Notes: generated by a model from the sequence alone, not told the origin. A DNA stretch of 29,459 bases from Clostridiales bacterium (GCA_004554085.1 SFNY01000041.1:1-29459); one strand, 5' to 3'. Positions 1-8,011 are shown, numbered from the stretch's first letter. Numbers and translations are program-made.

Positions 1-981
1 GTTGAGCTGGTGATCGTGGACAACCAGTCCGCCACCGACAAGGCCGTCTCCGCAGCGCAGGAGCTGGTTGACGCGGGCGTGAGCATCGTGCTCGGCTCCT
101 ACGGCTCCGGCGTGTCCATGGCGGGCGGCGAGGTCTTCGCGGCTGCTGAGATCCCGGCGATCGGCTGCTCCTGCACCAACCCGGGCGTCACCTCCCTGTG
201 CGACTACTACTGGCGCGTCTGCTTCCTGGATCCCTTCCAGGGCACCGTCATGGCGAACTTCGCCATGGATGAGTTCGGCGCAAAGACCGCTTACGTGCTG
301 AGCCAGCTGGGCGACGACTACACCACCGGTCTGGCCACCTACTTCGCCAAGGCCTTCGAGGCCATGGGCGGCACCGTCATCAACGAGCAGTTCACCGAGG
401 GCACCTCTGACTACGCTGCGTATCTGAACAACGCCATCAACGGCGGCGCAGACGTCATCTTCTGCCCCACCAGCACCACCGTGGCCGCCCTGCTGATCAA
501 CCAGGCCGCCTCCATGAATGTGGAGATGCCGCTGCTGGCCGGCGACACCTGGGAGTCCTCCGTTATCCTGGACGCTGCAAAGGGCACCAACCTGACCATC
601 TGCTGCTCCACCTTCTTCGATGAGAACGACGAGTCCTCCACCCAGGCTGCCGAGTTCGTTCAGGGCTTCAAGGCCTGGCTGAACGCCAACCCGGACAAGA
701 TGACCAACAACGGCGGCAACGACATCGTCGCGGCTGTCTCCGCCCTGGGCTTTGACGCTTACATGACCGCCATCGAGGCCATCAAGGCCGCGGATTCCGC
801 CGTCGGCGCGGACATCGCCGCTGCAATGCCGGGCGTGACCCTGACCGGCGTGACCGGCTCCATCTCCTTCGACGAGATCGGCGACGCCAACAAGGACATG
901 GCCTACATCAAGAGCGCCAACACCGAGACCGGCGCATTCGACTTCGTCAAGACCCAGACCGTCGCGGAGCTCGAGGGCTGA
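1..981 (+). CDS. livK: Branched-chain amino-acid ABC transporter, substrate-binding protein (5' partial)
   Basis: The reading frame is open from base 1, so the N-terminus and signal peptide lie outside the window; 326 residues remain. The fold type is a periplasmic-binding-protein family 1 (Peripla_BP_6) receptor: the visible part has the alternating pattern of that family, including a YVLSQLGDDYTTG segment, a GTSDYAAYLNNAINGGADVIF segment split over two strands, and a late LTGVTGSISFDEIGDANKDM stretch typical of LivK-like proteins. It would capture the amino acid (Leu/Ile/Val or a related substrate) outside the membrane and deliver it to LivHM. It is followed by livHMGF in the usual order. 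It is unusually rich in cysteine near the start of the visible part. The substrate cannot be read from sequence alone. Confidence 0.9.
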   Translation, partial: VELVIVDNQSATDKAVSAAQELVDAGVSIVLGSYGSGVSMAGGEVFAAAEIPAIGCSCTNPGVTSLCDYYWRVCFLDPFQGTVMANFAMDEFGAKTAYVLSQLGDDYTTGLATYFAKAFEAMGGTVINEQFTEGTSDYAAYLNNAINGGADVIFCPTSTTVAALLINQAASMNVEMPLLAGDTWESSVILDAAKGTNLTICCSTFFDENDESSTQAAEFVQGFKAWLNANPDKMTNNGGNDIVAAVSALGFDAYMTAIEAIKAADSAVGADIAAAMPGVTLTGVTGSISFDEIGDANKDMAYIKSANTETGAFDFVKTQTVAELEG

Positions 982-996
982 TCCCATCACATTCCC

Positions 997-1050
997 TTCA
1001 GTCCTGACTGACTGAACGACGCCGAACCCGCGCCCCAAACGCGGGTTCGG
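997..1050 (+). terminator. Tandem hairpins between livK and livH
   Basis: Two inverted repeats follow the livK stop. The first is TTCAGTC/GACTGAA (997-1003 with 1010-1016). The second is a perfect 11-bp stem, 1022-1032 with 1040-1050, loop 1033-1039. There is no strong T-run after the second stem, so a partial terminator or mRNA-stabilising structure is more likely than a full stop. Such an element between binding-protein and permease genes would let livK be made in excess; this is inference. Confidence 0.6.
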
Positions 1051-1185
1051 TATGTTCATGTCTGGAGGGAAACTGCCTGTGCGCCATCCACCGGGCAACG
1101 GCCCGCGAAGGAGCGCCGCAATCCATCCGCACCCCTGCGCCGGGCGCCGCTTCCCTGCGTCCAATACAAAACGGAGGCTTTTCAA

Positions 1186-2015
1186 ATGTTTGACAAAATC
1201 CTGCCTTACCTGCTATCGGGCATCTCGGTGGGCGGACAGTACGCGCTGATCGCCGTGGGCTACACGATGGTGTACGGCATCCTGCGCCTGATCAACTTCG
1301 CGCACGGCGACATCTTCACCGCCGCAGGCTTCTTCATGGTCTACATCGCCGCAACGCTTCCGGTGCAGATCGCCATTCCGCTGGTAAGCCGCTCAGATCT
1401 GCCCCGCGCATGTCCGTCATGATCTCTGCCATCGGCGTTTCCTATCTCTTGCAGAACCTGATGTGGTATGTCACCGGCGGCCTGGCCAAGCAGTATCCCA
1501 CCGTACCGTGGATCTCCAATTCCATCACCATCGGCTCCGCGACCACCAAGGTCGTGACCATCGTCACTCCGATCCTGACCATCCTGCTGGTGATCGCCCT
1601 GGTGACCATCATCCAGAAGACCAAGATCGGCATGGCCATGCGCGCGGTGTCCAAGGACTTTGAGACCGCGCAGCTCATGGGCATCAAGATCGACTCCGTC
1701 ATCTCCACCACGTTCATCATCGGCTCCCTGCTGGCGGCGGTCGGCTCGGTGCTGTACTTCACCAACTACACCTCCGTCACCCCTACGGTGGGCGCTATGC
1801 CCGGCCTGAAGGCCTTCGTGGCGGCGGTGTTCGGCGGCATCGGCTCCATTCCGGGCGCGGTCATCGGCGCGTTCATCATCGGCATCTGTGAAAACCTGAT
1901 CAAGGCGCTGGGCTACACCACGTTCTCCGACGCCTTCACCTTCGCGCTGCTGATCGTCATTCTGCTGTTCAAGCCCACCGGCCTGTTCGGCGAGAAAATT
2001 TCCGAGAAGGTGTAG
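1186..2015 (+). pseudogene. livH: Branched-chain amino-acid ABC transporter permease LivH, frameshifted with an internal deletion
   Basis: The gene starts at ATG 1186, with GGAGG at 1173-1177. The first 66 or so residues are typical LivH (GGQYALIAVGYTMVYGI, then INFAHGD). From about 1386 the LivH reading continues in another frame (KPLRSAPRMSVMISAIGVSY) to a stop at 2015. Without the shift, the first frame ends at 1422. Compared with normal LivH proteins of about 290 residues, roughly 20 residues between the IPLV segment and the YKPLR motif are missing, so this is a deletion of about 60-70 bp (length 3n+1) and not a single-base slip. The rest is intact, including FVAAVFGGIGSIPGAVIGAF and FKPTGLFGEK. 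LivH would pair with LivM to form the membrane channel. It may be a true pseudogene or an assembly error; intact neighbours favour the latter. Confidence 0.85.
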
Positions 2016-2025
2016 GTGAAGCGGC

Positions 2026-3090
2026 ATGAAGAAAACGACGAAAAACCTCATCAACATCGGCCTTCTGATTGTGATGTTCGTGGCGCTGTACTTCATCGAG
2101 AAGGTTGCGGGCACGCGCTCGATGCTGATTACGGTGCTCAAGAAGGGCGCGATCTACGCCCTGATCGCAGTTTCCATGAACCTGCTCAACGGCTTTACCG
2201 GCCTGTTCTCCCTGGGTCAGGCGGGCTTCATGCTGGTGGGCGCGTACACCTACGCCGTGCTGACCATCCCCATGGCCAAGCGCATGGCGGTGTACCAGTA
2301 CTATGACGGCGGCGTCATCGGCTTTACCGTGCCCGCCATCGTGGGCATCCTGGCGGCGGGCGCGCTGGCGGCGATTCTCGCGGCGCTGATCGGCCTTCCG
2401 GTGCTGCGCCTGAAGAGCGACTATCTGGCCATCGCCACCCTGGGCTTCGCGGAGATCATCCGCGCCATCATCCAGTGGGACGCCCTCGGCCCGGTGACCA
2501 ACGGCTCCAACCTGCTCAAGACCTATCCCACCTTCACCACGGTGCTCCAGCCCTTCCTTGCGGCGACGATCTGCATCGGGATCATCGTGCTATTGATCAA
2601 TTCGACCTATGGGCGCGCCTTCAAGGCCATCCGCGACGATGAGATCGCCGCCGAGGCCATGGGCATCAACCTGTTCCACCACAAGCAGATGTCCTTCGTC
2701 ATCTCCTCCTTCTTTGCGGGGGTTGGCGGCGCGCTGCTGGCGATGTATCAGGCCAGCCTGCAGGCCAACGCCTTCAAGTCCTCCATGACCTATGAGATCC
2801 TCCTGATCGTGGTCATCGGCGGCATGGGCTCCATCACCGGCTCCGTGCTGGCGAGCTTTCTGTTCATCGCCTGCAGCGAGTGGTGGCTGCGCTTCCTGGA
2901 CAGCGAGATGGTGCTCTTCGGCGGAAGCTTCAAGGTGCCGCTGCTGCGCTCCGGCTTCCGCATGGTGGTGTTCTCCATCGTGATTATGATCGTGGTGCTG
3001 TTCTTCCGCAAGGGCATCATGGGCGAGCGCGAGCTCTGGGATCTGTTCAAGCGGAAAAAGAATAAAAAGACGGAGGGTGCGAAGGGATGA
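2026..3090 (+). CDS. livM: Branched-chain amino-acid ABC transporter permease LivM
   Basis: A 354-residue multi-spanning membrane protein that begins 10 bp after the livH stop. Family marks are SMNLLNGFTGLFSLGQAGFM near residues 50-70, LRLKSDYLAIATLGFAEIIR, RAFKAIRDDEIAAEAMGIN (the cytoplasmic loop that docks on the ATPases) and VVIGGMGSITGSVLASF near the C-terminus. The lysine-rich end (KRKKNKK) is cytosolic. It forms the second half of the transmembrane channel with LivH. Its stop overlaps the livG start (ATGA at 3087-3090), indicating translational coupling. Length and motifs are normal for the family. Confidence 0.95.
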   Translation: MKKTTKNLINIGLLIVMFVALYFIEKVAGTRSMLITVLKKGAIYALIAVSMNLLNGFTGLFSLGQAGFMLVGAYTYAVLTIPMAKRMAVYQYYDGGVIGFTVPAIVGILAAGALAAILAALIGLPVLRLKSDYLAIATLGFAEIIRAIIQWDALGPVTNGSNLLKTYPTFTTVLQPFLAATICIGIIVLLINSTYGRAFKAIRDDEIAAEAMGINLFHHKQMSFVISSFFAGVGGALLAMYQASLQANAFKSSMTYEILLIVVIGGMGSITGSVLASFLFIACSEWWLRFLDSEMVLFGGSFKVPLLRSGFRMVVFSIVIMIVVLFFRKGIMGERELWDLFKRKKNKKTEGAKG

Positions 3091-3926
3091 GCCAGAACGT
3101 ATTGCATGTGGAAAACGTGACGATGCAGTTTGGCGGCGTCGTCGCAGTGAACAACCTCTCCATGGACATCAACGAGGGCGAGATCGTGGCCCTGATCGGC
3201 CCCAACGGCGCCGGCAAGACCACCGCCTTCAACTGCATCACCGGCGTGTACGAGCCCACCAACGGCCGCGTGGATTACATGGGCAAGACCATCGTGGAAA
3301 ACTATCCCACGGGCAAGATGAAGCGGGCCTATGCCGGTGAAAATAACGGCATGTACACGAAGAAGATCGTGCGCACGCCGGACAAGATCACCCAGCTGGG
3401 CATCGCCCGCACCTTCCAGAACATCCGCCTGTTCAAGAGCCAGTCGGTGTTCAACAACGTGCTGATCGCCATGCACATGCGCCGCAGCAGCAACGTGTTC
3501 ACCGCCACCTTCCGGCTGAACCTGAAGGAGGAGCACCGGATGCGCGACGAGGCCATGGAGCTGCTCAAAATTGTGGGTCTGGACGGCGTGGCCGACGAGC
3601 TGGCCACCTCGCTGCCCTACGGTCAGCAGCGCCGCCTGGAGATCGTGCGTGCGCTGGCGACCCATCCCAAGCTCCTGCTGCTGGACGAGCCCGCCGCGGG
3701 CATGAACCCCCAGGAGACCGAGGAACTGGGCCGCTTCATTCAGGAGATCAAGGAAAAGTTTAAACTTACCGTGTTCATGATCGAGCATCACATGAACCTG
3801 GTCATGGGCATCTCCGACCGCATCTATGTCATCGACTTCGGCAAGCAGATCGCTGAGGGCACGCCCAAAGAGGTGCGCGACAATCCCGCCGTCATCGCGG
3901 CGTATCTGGGGGTGGATGAAGAATGA
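3087..3926 (+). CDS. livG: Branched-chain amino-acid ABC transporter ATP-binding protein LivG
   Basis: A 279-residue ABC ATPase. Visible motifs in order are Walker A GPNGAGKTT near residue 38, a Q-loop region ARTFQNIRLF, signature loop LPYGQQRRLEI (the LivG form of LSGGQ), Walker B LLLLDEPAAGMN, and the switch histidine in FMIEHHMNLVM. The insertion between Walker A and the Q-loop (about residues 70-105) is typical of LivG rather than LivF. It powers LivHM together with LivF. Its start overlaps livM and its end overlaps livF by the ATGA at 3923-3926, so M, G and F are read from one message. Confidence 0.96.
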   Translation: MSQNVLHVENVTMQFGGVVAVNNLSMDINEGEIVALIGPNGAGKTTAFNCITGVYEPTNGRVDYMGKTIVENYPTGKMKRAYAGENNGMYTKKIVRTPDKITQLGIARTFQNIRLFKSQSVFNNVLIAMHMRRSSNVFTATFRLNLKEEHRMRDEAMELLKIVGLDGVADELATSLPYGQQRRLEIVRALATHPKLLLLDEPAAGMNPQETEELGRFIQEIKEKFKLTVFMIEHHMNLVMGISDRIYVIDFGKQIAEGTPKEVRDNPAVIAAYLGVDEE

Positions 3927-4636
3927 TTATGCTCAAAGTTACCGATCTGAGCGTGCACTACGGCGGCATCGAGGCCCTCAAGGGCATCAGCTTCGAGGTC
4001 GGCCAGGGCCAGATCGTCACCCTCATCGGCGCAAACGGCGCGGGCAAGTCCACCACGCTGCGCGCGATCAGTGGACTGGTGCGCCCCTCCGCGGGCAGCA
4101 TCAATTTCATGGGCCGGGACATCACCGCGCTGAACTCCCAGAAGATCGTGGCCGAGGGCATCGCCATGGTTCCCGAGGGACGCAGGGTGTTCGCCAACCT
4201 CACCGTGAAGGAGAATTTGAAGATCGGCGCGTACCTGCGCAAGGACCGCGACGAGATCGAGGAGGGCATCAAGGACATCTACCGCCGCTTCCCCCGCCTG
4301 AAGGAGCGCGAGTGGCAGCTGGCCGGTACCCTGTCCGGCGGTGAGCAGCAGATGCTGGCCGTGGGCCGCGCCATGATGGCCAAGCCCAAGCTGATGATGA
4401 TGGACGAGCCGTCGCTGGGCCTGGCGCCGCTGGTGGTGAAGGACATCTTCTCCATCATCCGGGATCTCAAGAGCGAGGGCATCACCATCCTGCTGATCGA
4501 GCAGAACGCCAACGCGGCGCTGAGATGTGCGGACGTGGGCTTCGTGCTGGAGACTGGTAGCATCACCATGACCGGCAGCGGCCATGAACTGCTGACCAAC
4601 GAAGCCGTCAAGGCCGCGTATCTGGGTTCAAATTAA
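3923..4636 (+). CDS. livF: Branched-chain amino-acid ABC transporter ATP-binding protein LivF
   Basis: A 237-residue ABC ATPase, the second nucleotide-binding subunit of the Liv system. Walker A is GANGAGKST, the signature is LSGGEQQMLAVGRAMM, Walker B is LMMMDEPSLGLAP, and the switch histidine is replaced by glutamine in LLIEQNANAAL, as is usual in LivF. The EGRRVFANLTVKENL segment is also characteristic. The overlapping ATG at 3923 is chosen because it couples to the livG stop; an in-frame ATG at 3929 is also possible. It is the last gene of the operon and is followed closely by a terminator. Confidence 0.96.
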   Translation: MIMLKVTDLSVHYGGIEALKGISFEVGQGQIVTLIGANGAGKSTTLRAISGLVRPSAGSINFMGRDITALNSQKIVAEGIAMVPEGRRVFANLTVKENLKIGAYLRKDRDEIEEGIKDIYRRFPRLKEREWQLAGTLSGGEQQMLAVGRAMMAKPKLMMMDEPSLGLAPLVVKDIFSIIRDLKSEGITILLIEQNANAALRCADVGFVLETGSITMTGSGHELLTNEAVKAAYLGSN

Positions 4637-4643
4637 ACAATCG

Positions 4644-4676
4644 ACCCGCTGTTCAATGGGACAGCGGGTTTACTTT
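4644..4676 (+). terminator. Rho-independent terminator of the liv operon
   Basis: A perfect 9-bp stem, ACCCGCTGT (4644-4652) with ACAGCGGGT (4661-4669), has an 8-nt loop and is followed by a T-rich stretch (TTTACTTTCCTTT). It lies 7 bp after the livF stop. Confidence 0.85.
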
Positions 4677-4754
4677 CCTTTGATTGTTGTAAAGTAAAGC
4701 ATACCAAACAATACATAAGCAACAACCATGAATCCTATGCGTTTCTCTTTTTGC

Positions 4755-4784
4755 TTGATATAAAGTTTGCTGCTGTGCTATACT
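4755..4784 (+). promoter_or_regulatory. Sigma-A-type promoter of the small two-gene module
   Basis: TTGATA (4755-4760), an 18-bp spacer, then TATACT (4779-4784). It lies in an AT-rich stretch just after the liv terminator and 8 bp before the Shine-Dalgarno sequence of the next gene, so the leader would be very short. Confidence 0.65.
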
Positions 4785-4806
4785 ATATATGAAGGAGGCG
4801 ATAAGC

Positions 4807-5079
4807 ATGATGTTCCCGTTTTTAACGCTGGATGACCAGACGGAAATCGTTCATTCCGAAATGCGTGCGGACGGCACGGTAAAGGTTTATATGGAAAAGC
4901 CGGACGCAAAGGATTGCTTCCATTCCGCTACATGTATTCTTCCTGGCTATAAATGGCAGGATATTGAGGGCTTTACGCATGAAGAGATTTCCCGTTATCA
5001 GCAAGTGATTGAATCGACGGCCCACCTGATTCTCCGGTTCTCGCAGGAGGGAGGCTTCGACAATGCCGCAGGTTTTTAG
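4807..5079 (+). CDS. Small protein of unknown function, partner of the DUF4160 gene
   Basis: The start is placed at ATG 4807 because AAGGAGG (4792-4798) sits 8 nt upstream; the frame is open to an earlier ATG at 4789, but that one lies upstream of the ribosome binding site. The product is 90 residues. It has no membrane segment, and shows an acidic N-terminal half, a KDCFHSATCILPGY segment with two cysteines, and a predicted amphipathic helix (EISRYQQVIESTAHLI). I do not recognise a named domain. Its last 17 nt overlap the next gene, so both are probably made together. The locally AT-rich sequence, own promoter and own terminator suggest an acquired module, possibly toxin-antitoxin-like, but neither activity is shown by the sequence. 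Confidence 0.8.
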   Translation: MMFPFLTLDDQTEIVHSEMRADGTVKVYMEKPDAKDCFHSATCILPGYKWQDIEGFTHEEISRYQQVIESTAHLILRFSQEGGFDNAAGF

Positions 5080-5341
5080 AATCGGCTCATATTGGGTATA
5101 TTTTTGGGCCAATAAAAACGATCCTCTTGAGCCTGTCCACGTTCATGTAACGGAAGGTGTGCCCAATAGCAACGGCACGAAAATTTGGATTACGAAAGCC
5201 GGAAAGTGCTATCTCTGCAACAACAATTCCAAAATTCCAGAACGTACACTTCGGAATATCATGGCAATTATCGAAGCGCGCAGCGAAGAGGTCATTACAA
5301 AATGGGAAAACTTCTTCGGAGAAGCGCATTATTATTGTTAG
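5063..5341 (+). CDS. DUF4160 domain protein
   Basis: A 92-residue protein from ATG 5063, preceded by GGAGGGAGG inside the upstream gene. The N-terminal half fits DUF4160: a FRIGSYWVYFWANKNDP strand pair, then the PVHVHV histidine motif, then a helix ending in WENFFGE. Genes of this family are usually found beside another small gene (often DUF2442) and have been listed as putative toxin-antitoxin components; the biochemical role is not established. It overlaps its partner by 17 nt and is closed by a strong bidirectional terminator. Base composition is much lower in GC than the genes on either side. Confidence 0.82.
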   Translation: MPQVFRIGSYWVYFWANKNDPLEPVHVHVTEGVPNSNGTKIWITKAGKCYLCNNNSKIPERTLRNIMAIIEARSEEVITKWENFFGEAHYYC

Positions 5342-5361
5342 ATCAAAGGCGGCACTCTACC

Positions 5362-5407
5362 ACAAAAGAGGATTCGTTGCTCCTTCGAGCTTCGAATCCT
5401 CTTTTGT
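5362..5407. terminator. Bidirectional terminator between DUF4160 gene and mgtE
   Basis: A perfect 15-bp inverted repeat (5362-5376 with 5393-5407) surrounds an inner GCTC/GAGC stem (5379-5382 with 5387-5390). The A-run and T-run at the two edges allow it to end transcripts on both strands. The two genes around it converge. Confidence 0.9.
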
Positions 5408-5442
5408 TTGTAGGCGCTTATTATCACAGGCCCATTTTGCAT

Positions 5443-6804
5443 TCAGACCTTCATAATCGTGGAGGCGAAGGTGAACAGCACGGTCAGGGAGGCTGCGTCC
5501 ACCAGAGTGGTGATGATTGGGCTTGCCATCAGGGCCGGGTCGAGGTGAATCGCCTTGGCCAGCAGCGGCAGCGTGCAGCCGATGGACTTGGCGATGACGA
5601 TGGTGAAGAACATCGCCAGAGACACGATGAAGGCCACGGTCTTGTCGTAGGGCGTGAAGAACCAGATGCGCAAAAAGTTCACCAGCGCCAGAATCACGCC
5701 CAGGATCAGCGCCACGCGAACCTCCTTCCAGAGCACCTTGCCGATGTCCCTCAGCTCGATCTCGCCCAGCGCCAGACCACGGATGGCCAGCGTGGAGGCC
5801 TGCGCGCCGCAGTTGCCGCCGGTGTCCATCAGCATCGGGATGCAGGCGGTGAGCGCCACGCCGATGCCCGCCGCGCTGGAGAGCACGGTCTCAAAGTGGG
5901 TGATGATCATGCCCGTGAAGGTTGCCGAGATCATCAGAATCAGCAGCCAGGGCAGGCGGTTCTTGGCCAGTGTGAACACGCTGGTCTTGAGGTACTCGTC
6001 GTCGGAGGGCAGCATTGCGGCCATCTTTTCGAAGTCCTCGGTGTTCTCCTCTTCGATGACGTCCACGATGTCGTCGACGGTGATGATACCCACCAGGCGA
6101 TCCTCGTGATCGACCACCGGGATGGACAGCAGGTCGTACTTGCGCACGGTGTCGGCGACGACCTCCTGGTCGTCGGTGGTGTGCACGGAGATGACCTGGG
6201 TGTTCATCAGATCCTCCACCACCCGGTCGTCCGTGGCCAGCAGCAGCTTGCGCAGGCCCACCGTGCCCAGCAGCTTGCGGCTGTCGTCCAGGATGTACAG
6301 GGTGTTGATGGTCTCCTTGTCCACGCCCGTGCGGCGAATCTCGGCCATGGCCTGGCCCACCGTGGTGCCCAGGTGGAACTCCATGTACTCGATGGTCATG
6401 ATCGAGCCCGCGCTGTTCTCCGGATAGCGCAGGAACTGGTTGATCAGCTGGCGCTTCTTCTCGTCGCAGCCCTGCAGCATGCGCTTGACCACGCCCGCAG
6501 GCAGCTCCTCGAGGAAGTCCACCGCGTCATCGATGAACATGTCATCGATCAGCTTGATGGCCTCGGAATCGTCCATGGCCTCCATGATGCGGGTGCGCTG
6601 GTCGTTGTCCATGTAGGAAAAGACCTCTGCGGAGATGTCCTTCGGCAGCAGCCGGAACACCACCAGCATCTTTTCGTTGTCCAGCGTCTCCAGATATTCC
6701 GCAATGTCAACCTCGTTGAGCATATTGAGCGCGCCGCGCAGCTCGGCCTTCTTGCCGGCAGAGAGCAGCGCGTCCAAACGGGATTTGATGCGATCGAAAT
6801 CCAT
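5443..6804 (-). CDS. mgtE: Magnesium transporter MgtE
   Basis: A 453-residue protein, the normal MgtE length. The start at 6804 is chosen because AGGGAGG (6820-6814) is 9 nt away; it directly abuts the other ATG at 6813. Residues 1-130 form the acidic helical N domain with repeated LPxxVVKRML-like turns. Residues 135-255 hold two CBS domains (the second ends VDDIVDVIEEENTEDFEKMA). From about 280 there are five membrane helices with the pore motif PMLMDTGGNCGAQAST (GGNCGAQ at 329-335) and LDPALMASPI, whose Asp422 matches the pore Mg2+ site. It imports Mg2+ and is gated by Mg2+ binding to the N and CBS domains. No defect is seen. Confidence 0.96.
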   Translation of the reverse strand: MDFDRIKSRLDALLSAGKKAELRGALNMLNEVDIAEYLETLDNEKMLVVFRLLPKDISAEVFSYMDNDQRTRIMEAMDDSEAIKLIDDMFIDDAVDFLEELPAGVVKRMLQGCDEKKRQLINQFLRYPENSAGSIMTIEYMEFHLGTTVGQAMAEIRRTGVDKETINTLYILDDSRKLLGTVGLRKLLLATDDRVVEDLMNTQVISVHTTDDQEVVADTVRKYDLLSIPVVDHEDRLVGIITVDDIVDVIEEENTEDFEKMAAMLPSDDEYLKTSVFTLAKNRLPWLLILMISATFTGMIITHFETVLSSAAGIGVALTACIPMLMDTGGNCGAQASTLAIRGLALGEIELRDIGKVLWKEVRVALILGVILALVNFLRIWFFTPYDKTVAFIVSLAMFFTIVIAKSIGCTLPLLAKAIHLDPALMASPIITTLVDAASLTVLFTFASTIMKV

Positions 6805-6813
6805 TGGCTTCAT

Positions 6814-7262
6814 CCTCCCTTTCAGTTTGTATTCCCGGATTGGAACCAACTGTGCGTTCCACACAGAAAAGCGGCGAAAACGCGCCCTGGGATCGCAAAG
6901 CGCGCCAAAAATGCGCATGTCAAGCCATCCCCGGAGCTGGATCGCCTATCGGTGTGACGTTCGGATTTTGTGTGAAGAATGAAGGCATACCCGAAACGGT
7001 GCTTTCAGCGCCGGTCTGCCGCATGGACAGCTGGCGCTGCGGGAATCATCGCCGCGGGAGAACATCCTGCGCCGTGCGATCGGCATGAACTGTCGCACGA
7101 TTCCGGCACGGGTGAAATGTCAGCGGCACAGCGATGAACGCACGCTTCGAGGCACGCCATCAGCCGACATACTTCTTCCGCCGTCGTCCATGCTTTGCCA
7201 CCTCCCATAACAAATTTGGTAAAATGAAATCAAGCGGGCTTCATTGAAGAACAAAAACCCTA
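6814..7262 (-). other. Long mgtE leader region without a recognised gene
   Basis: About 450 nt separate a good minus-strand promoter (7268-7296) from the mgtE start. The stretch contains a possible 23-codon reading frame (7120-7191) behind GGGAGG (7206-7201), a hairpin at 6906-6879 (GGCGCGC with GCGCGTT), and a TGGAAC/GTTCCA hairpin at 6861-6841 just before the mgtE ribosome binding site. I looked for the conserved M-box (ykoK) segments on the minus strand and did not find them. The region may be regulatory RNA; the sequence alone does not say which kind. Confidence 0.4.
7120..7191 (-). CDS. Possible 23-residue leader peptide upstream of mgtE
   Basis: ATG at 7191 follows GGGAGG (7206-7201) at 9 nt, better than many real starts here. 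The frame encodes 23 residues, MDDGGRSM at its start and SSLCR at its end, rich in Ser and Arg, with a TGA at 7122-7120. It lies inside the putative mgtE leader, so it could be a regulatory uORF. No similarity is recognised and codon use cannot be judged at this length. It may be chance. Confidence 0.25.
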   Translation of the reverse strand: MDDGGRSMSADGVPRSVRSSLCR

Positions 7263-7267
7263 GTATT

Positions 7268-7296
7268 ATGATAGTCCGAAACTGGCCTCCCGTCAA
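7268..7296 (-). promoter_or_regulatory. Promoter for the mgtE transcript
   Basis: On the minus strand TTGACG (7296-7291), a 17-bp spacer and TATCAT (7273-7268). It lies just after the stop of the HAD gene and reads toward mgtE, giving a leader of about 450 nt. Confidence 0.55.
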
Positions 7297-7312
7297 GCCA
7301 TCCGCGAAATTT

Positions 7313-7888
7313 TTACGCCTTTTTTTGCGGCCAGTCCCAGTCCGTGAGGCGGTCGCCCTTCACCATCACGGCGCGCTCGGCAAGCTTCGCCAGCGGGTCG
7401 TCGGAGTGGGAGTCGGAGTAGAAGGTTTCGATCTTCCCGTCCGGAAAGACCTCGCGGAAGCGGCGCACCTTCTCCTGCCCGTGGCAGTTCAGGCCGGAAA
7501 ACATGCCGGTATGCCTGTCCACCGGGGAGCCCATGGCGCAGGAAACGCCCAACTTATCGCAGGCGGGCTGGATCAGGAAGATGGGGGAGGCGGAGATCAC
7601 CACGTCGTCCGGACGCTTCGTTTCGGCGTAGAAGGGCTTGATGCGCTTAAAATTCTTCCGCCAGAAGGCCTCCACCGCAGCGTCCACGTCATCGATGCAG
7701 CGCAAAAAGCCCAGCATGCGCTGCTTGAAGTCCTGTTTTTTGCGTATTTTCAGCAGGAACAGCGCTCCGTTGACCGCCTGTGCGGGAATGTCCAGCCACA
7801 TCTTCGGGTAGTGGCCCAGGCAATACGCGAAGAAGCGCGCCGTGCTGTCGCCCCGCAGGATGGTGTTGTCAAAGTCGTACACGTTCAT
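7313..7888 (-). CDS. HAD-IB family (SerB-like) phosphatase
   Basis: The start at 7888 (MNVYDFDNTI) is preceded by GGGGGAAG; the frame extends upstream to 7915, but the spacing favours 7888. The product has 191 residues. HAD motifs are DFDNT (5-9, both aspartates present), the ISASP motif II, a lysine in the CHGQEKVRRF segment for motif III, and YSDSHSDDPLA for motif IV. The cap region is helical, as in subclass IB (phosphoserine phosphatase-like) enzymes. It probably removes phosphate from a small molecule; the substrate is not identifiable. It is expressed from its own promoter at 7922-7950. Confidence 0.88.
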   Translation of the reverse strand: MNVYDFDNTILRGDSTARFFAYCLGHYPKMWLDIPAQAVNGALFLLKIRKKQDFKQRMLGFLRCIDDVDAAVEAFWRKNFKRIKPFYAETKRPDDVVISASPIFLIQPACDKLGVSCAMGSPVDRHTGMFSGLNCHGQEKVRRFREVFPDGKIETFYSDSHSDDPLAKLAERAVMVKGDRLTDWDWPQKKA

Positions 7889-7921
7889 AGTCTTCCCCCG
7901 ATTTGCTTTTTGCATGTTTCC

Positions 7922-7950
7922 AATTTAGCACAGCCGGTGGCGGGTGTCAA
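7922..7950 (-). promoter_or_regulatory. Promoter of the HAD-IB gene
   Basis: On the minus strand TTGACA (7950-7945), 17 bp, TAAATT (7927-7922), 34 bp before the chosen start codon. Confidence 0.65.
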
Positions 7951-7976
7951 GAAAAAGCCGTGCATGCAAAAAGTAG

Positions 7977-7998
7977 GGCGGGATGCCTTCATCCCGCC
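7977..7998. repeat. Short palindromic hairpin
   Basis: Perfect 9-bp stem GGCGGGATG (7977-7985) with CATCCCGCC (7990-7998), loop CCTT. It lies 13 bp from a second, larger palindrome and has no T-run. It resembles the mobile palindromic repeats found between genes in many genomes; no second copy occurs in this window. Confidence 0.5.
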
Positions 7999-8011
7999 GC
8001 ATAAAGAATTG

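Noticed and set aside
5185..6957. Long open frame on the plus strand opposite mgtE
   Set aside because: A clear MgtE is encoded on the other strand; the plus-strand product is low-complexity His/Gln/Val-rich.
7005..7208. 67-codon minus-strand frame upstream of mgtE
   Set aside because: Its ATG lies inside the GGGAGG ribosome binding site that better serves the ATG at 7191 in another frame.
6814..7312. M-box (ykoK) magnesium riboswitch before mgtE
   Set aside because: None of the conserved M-box segments could be found on the minus strand by eye.
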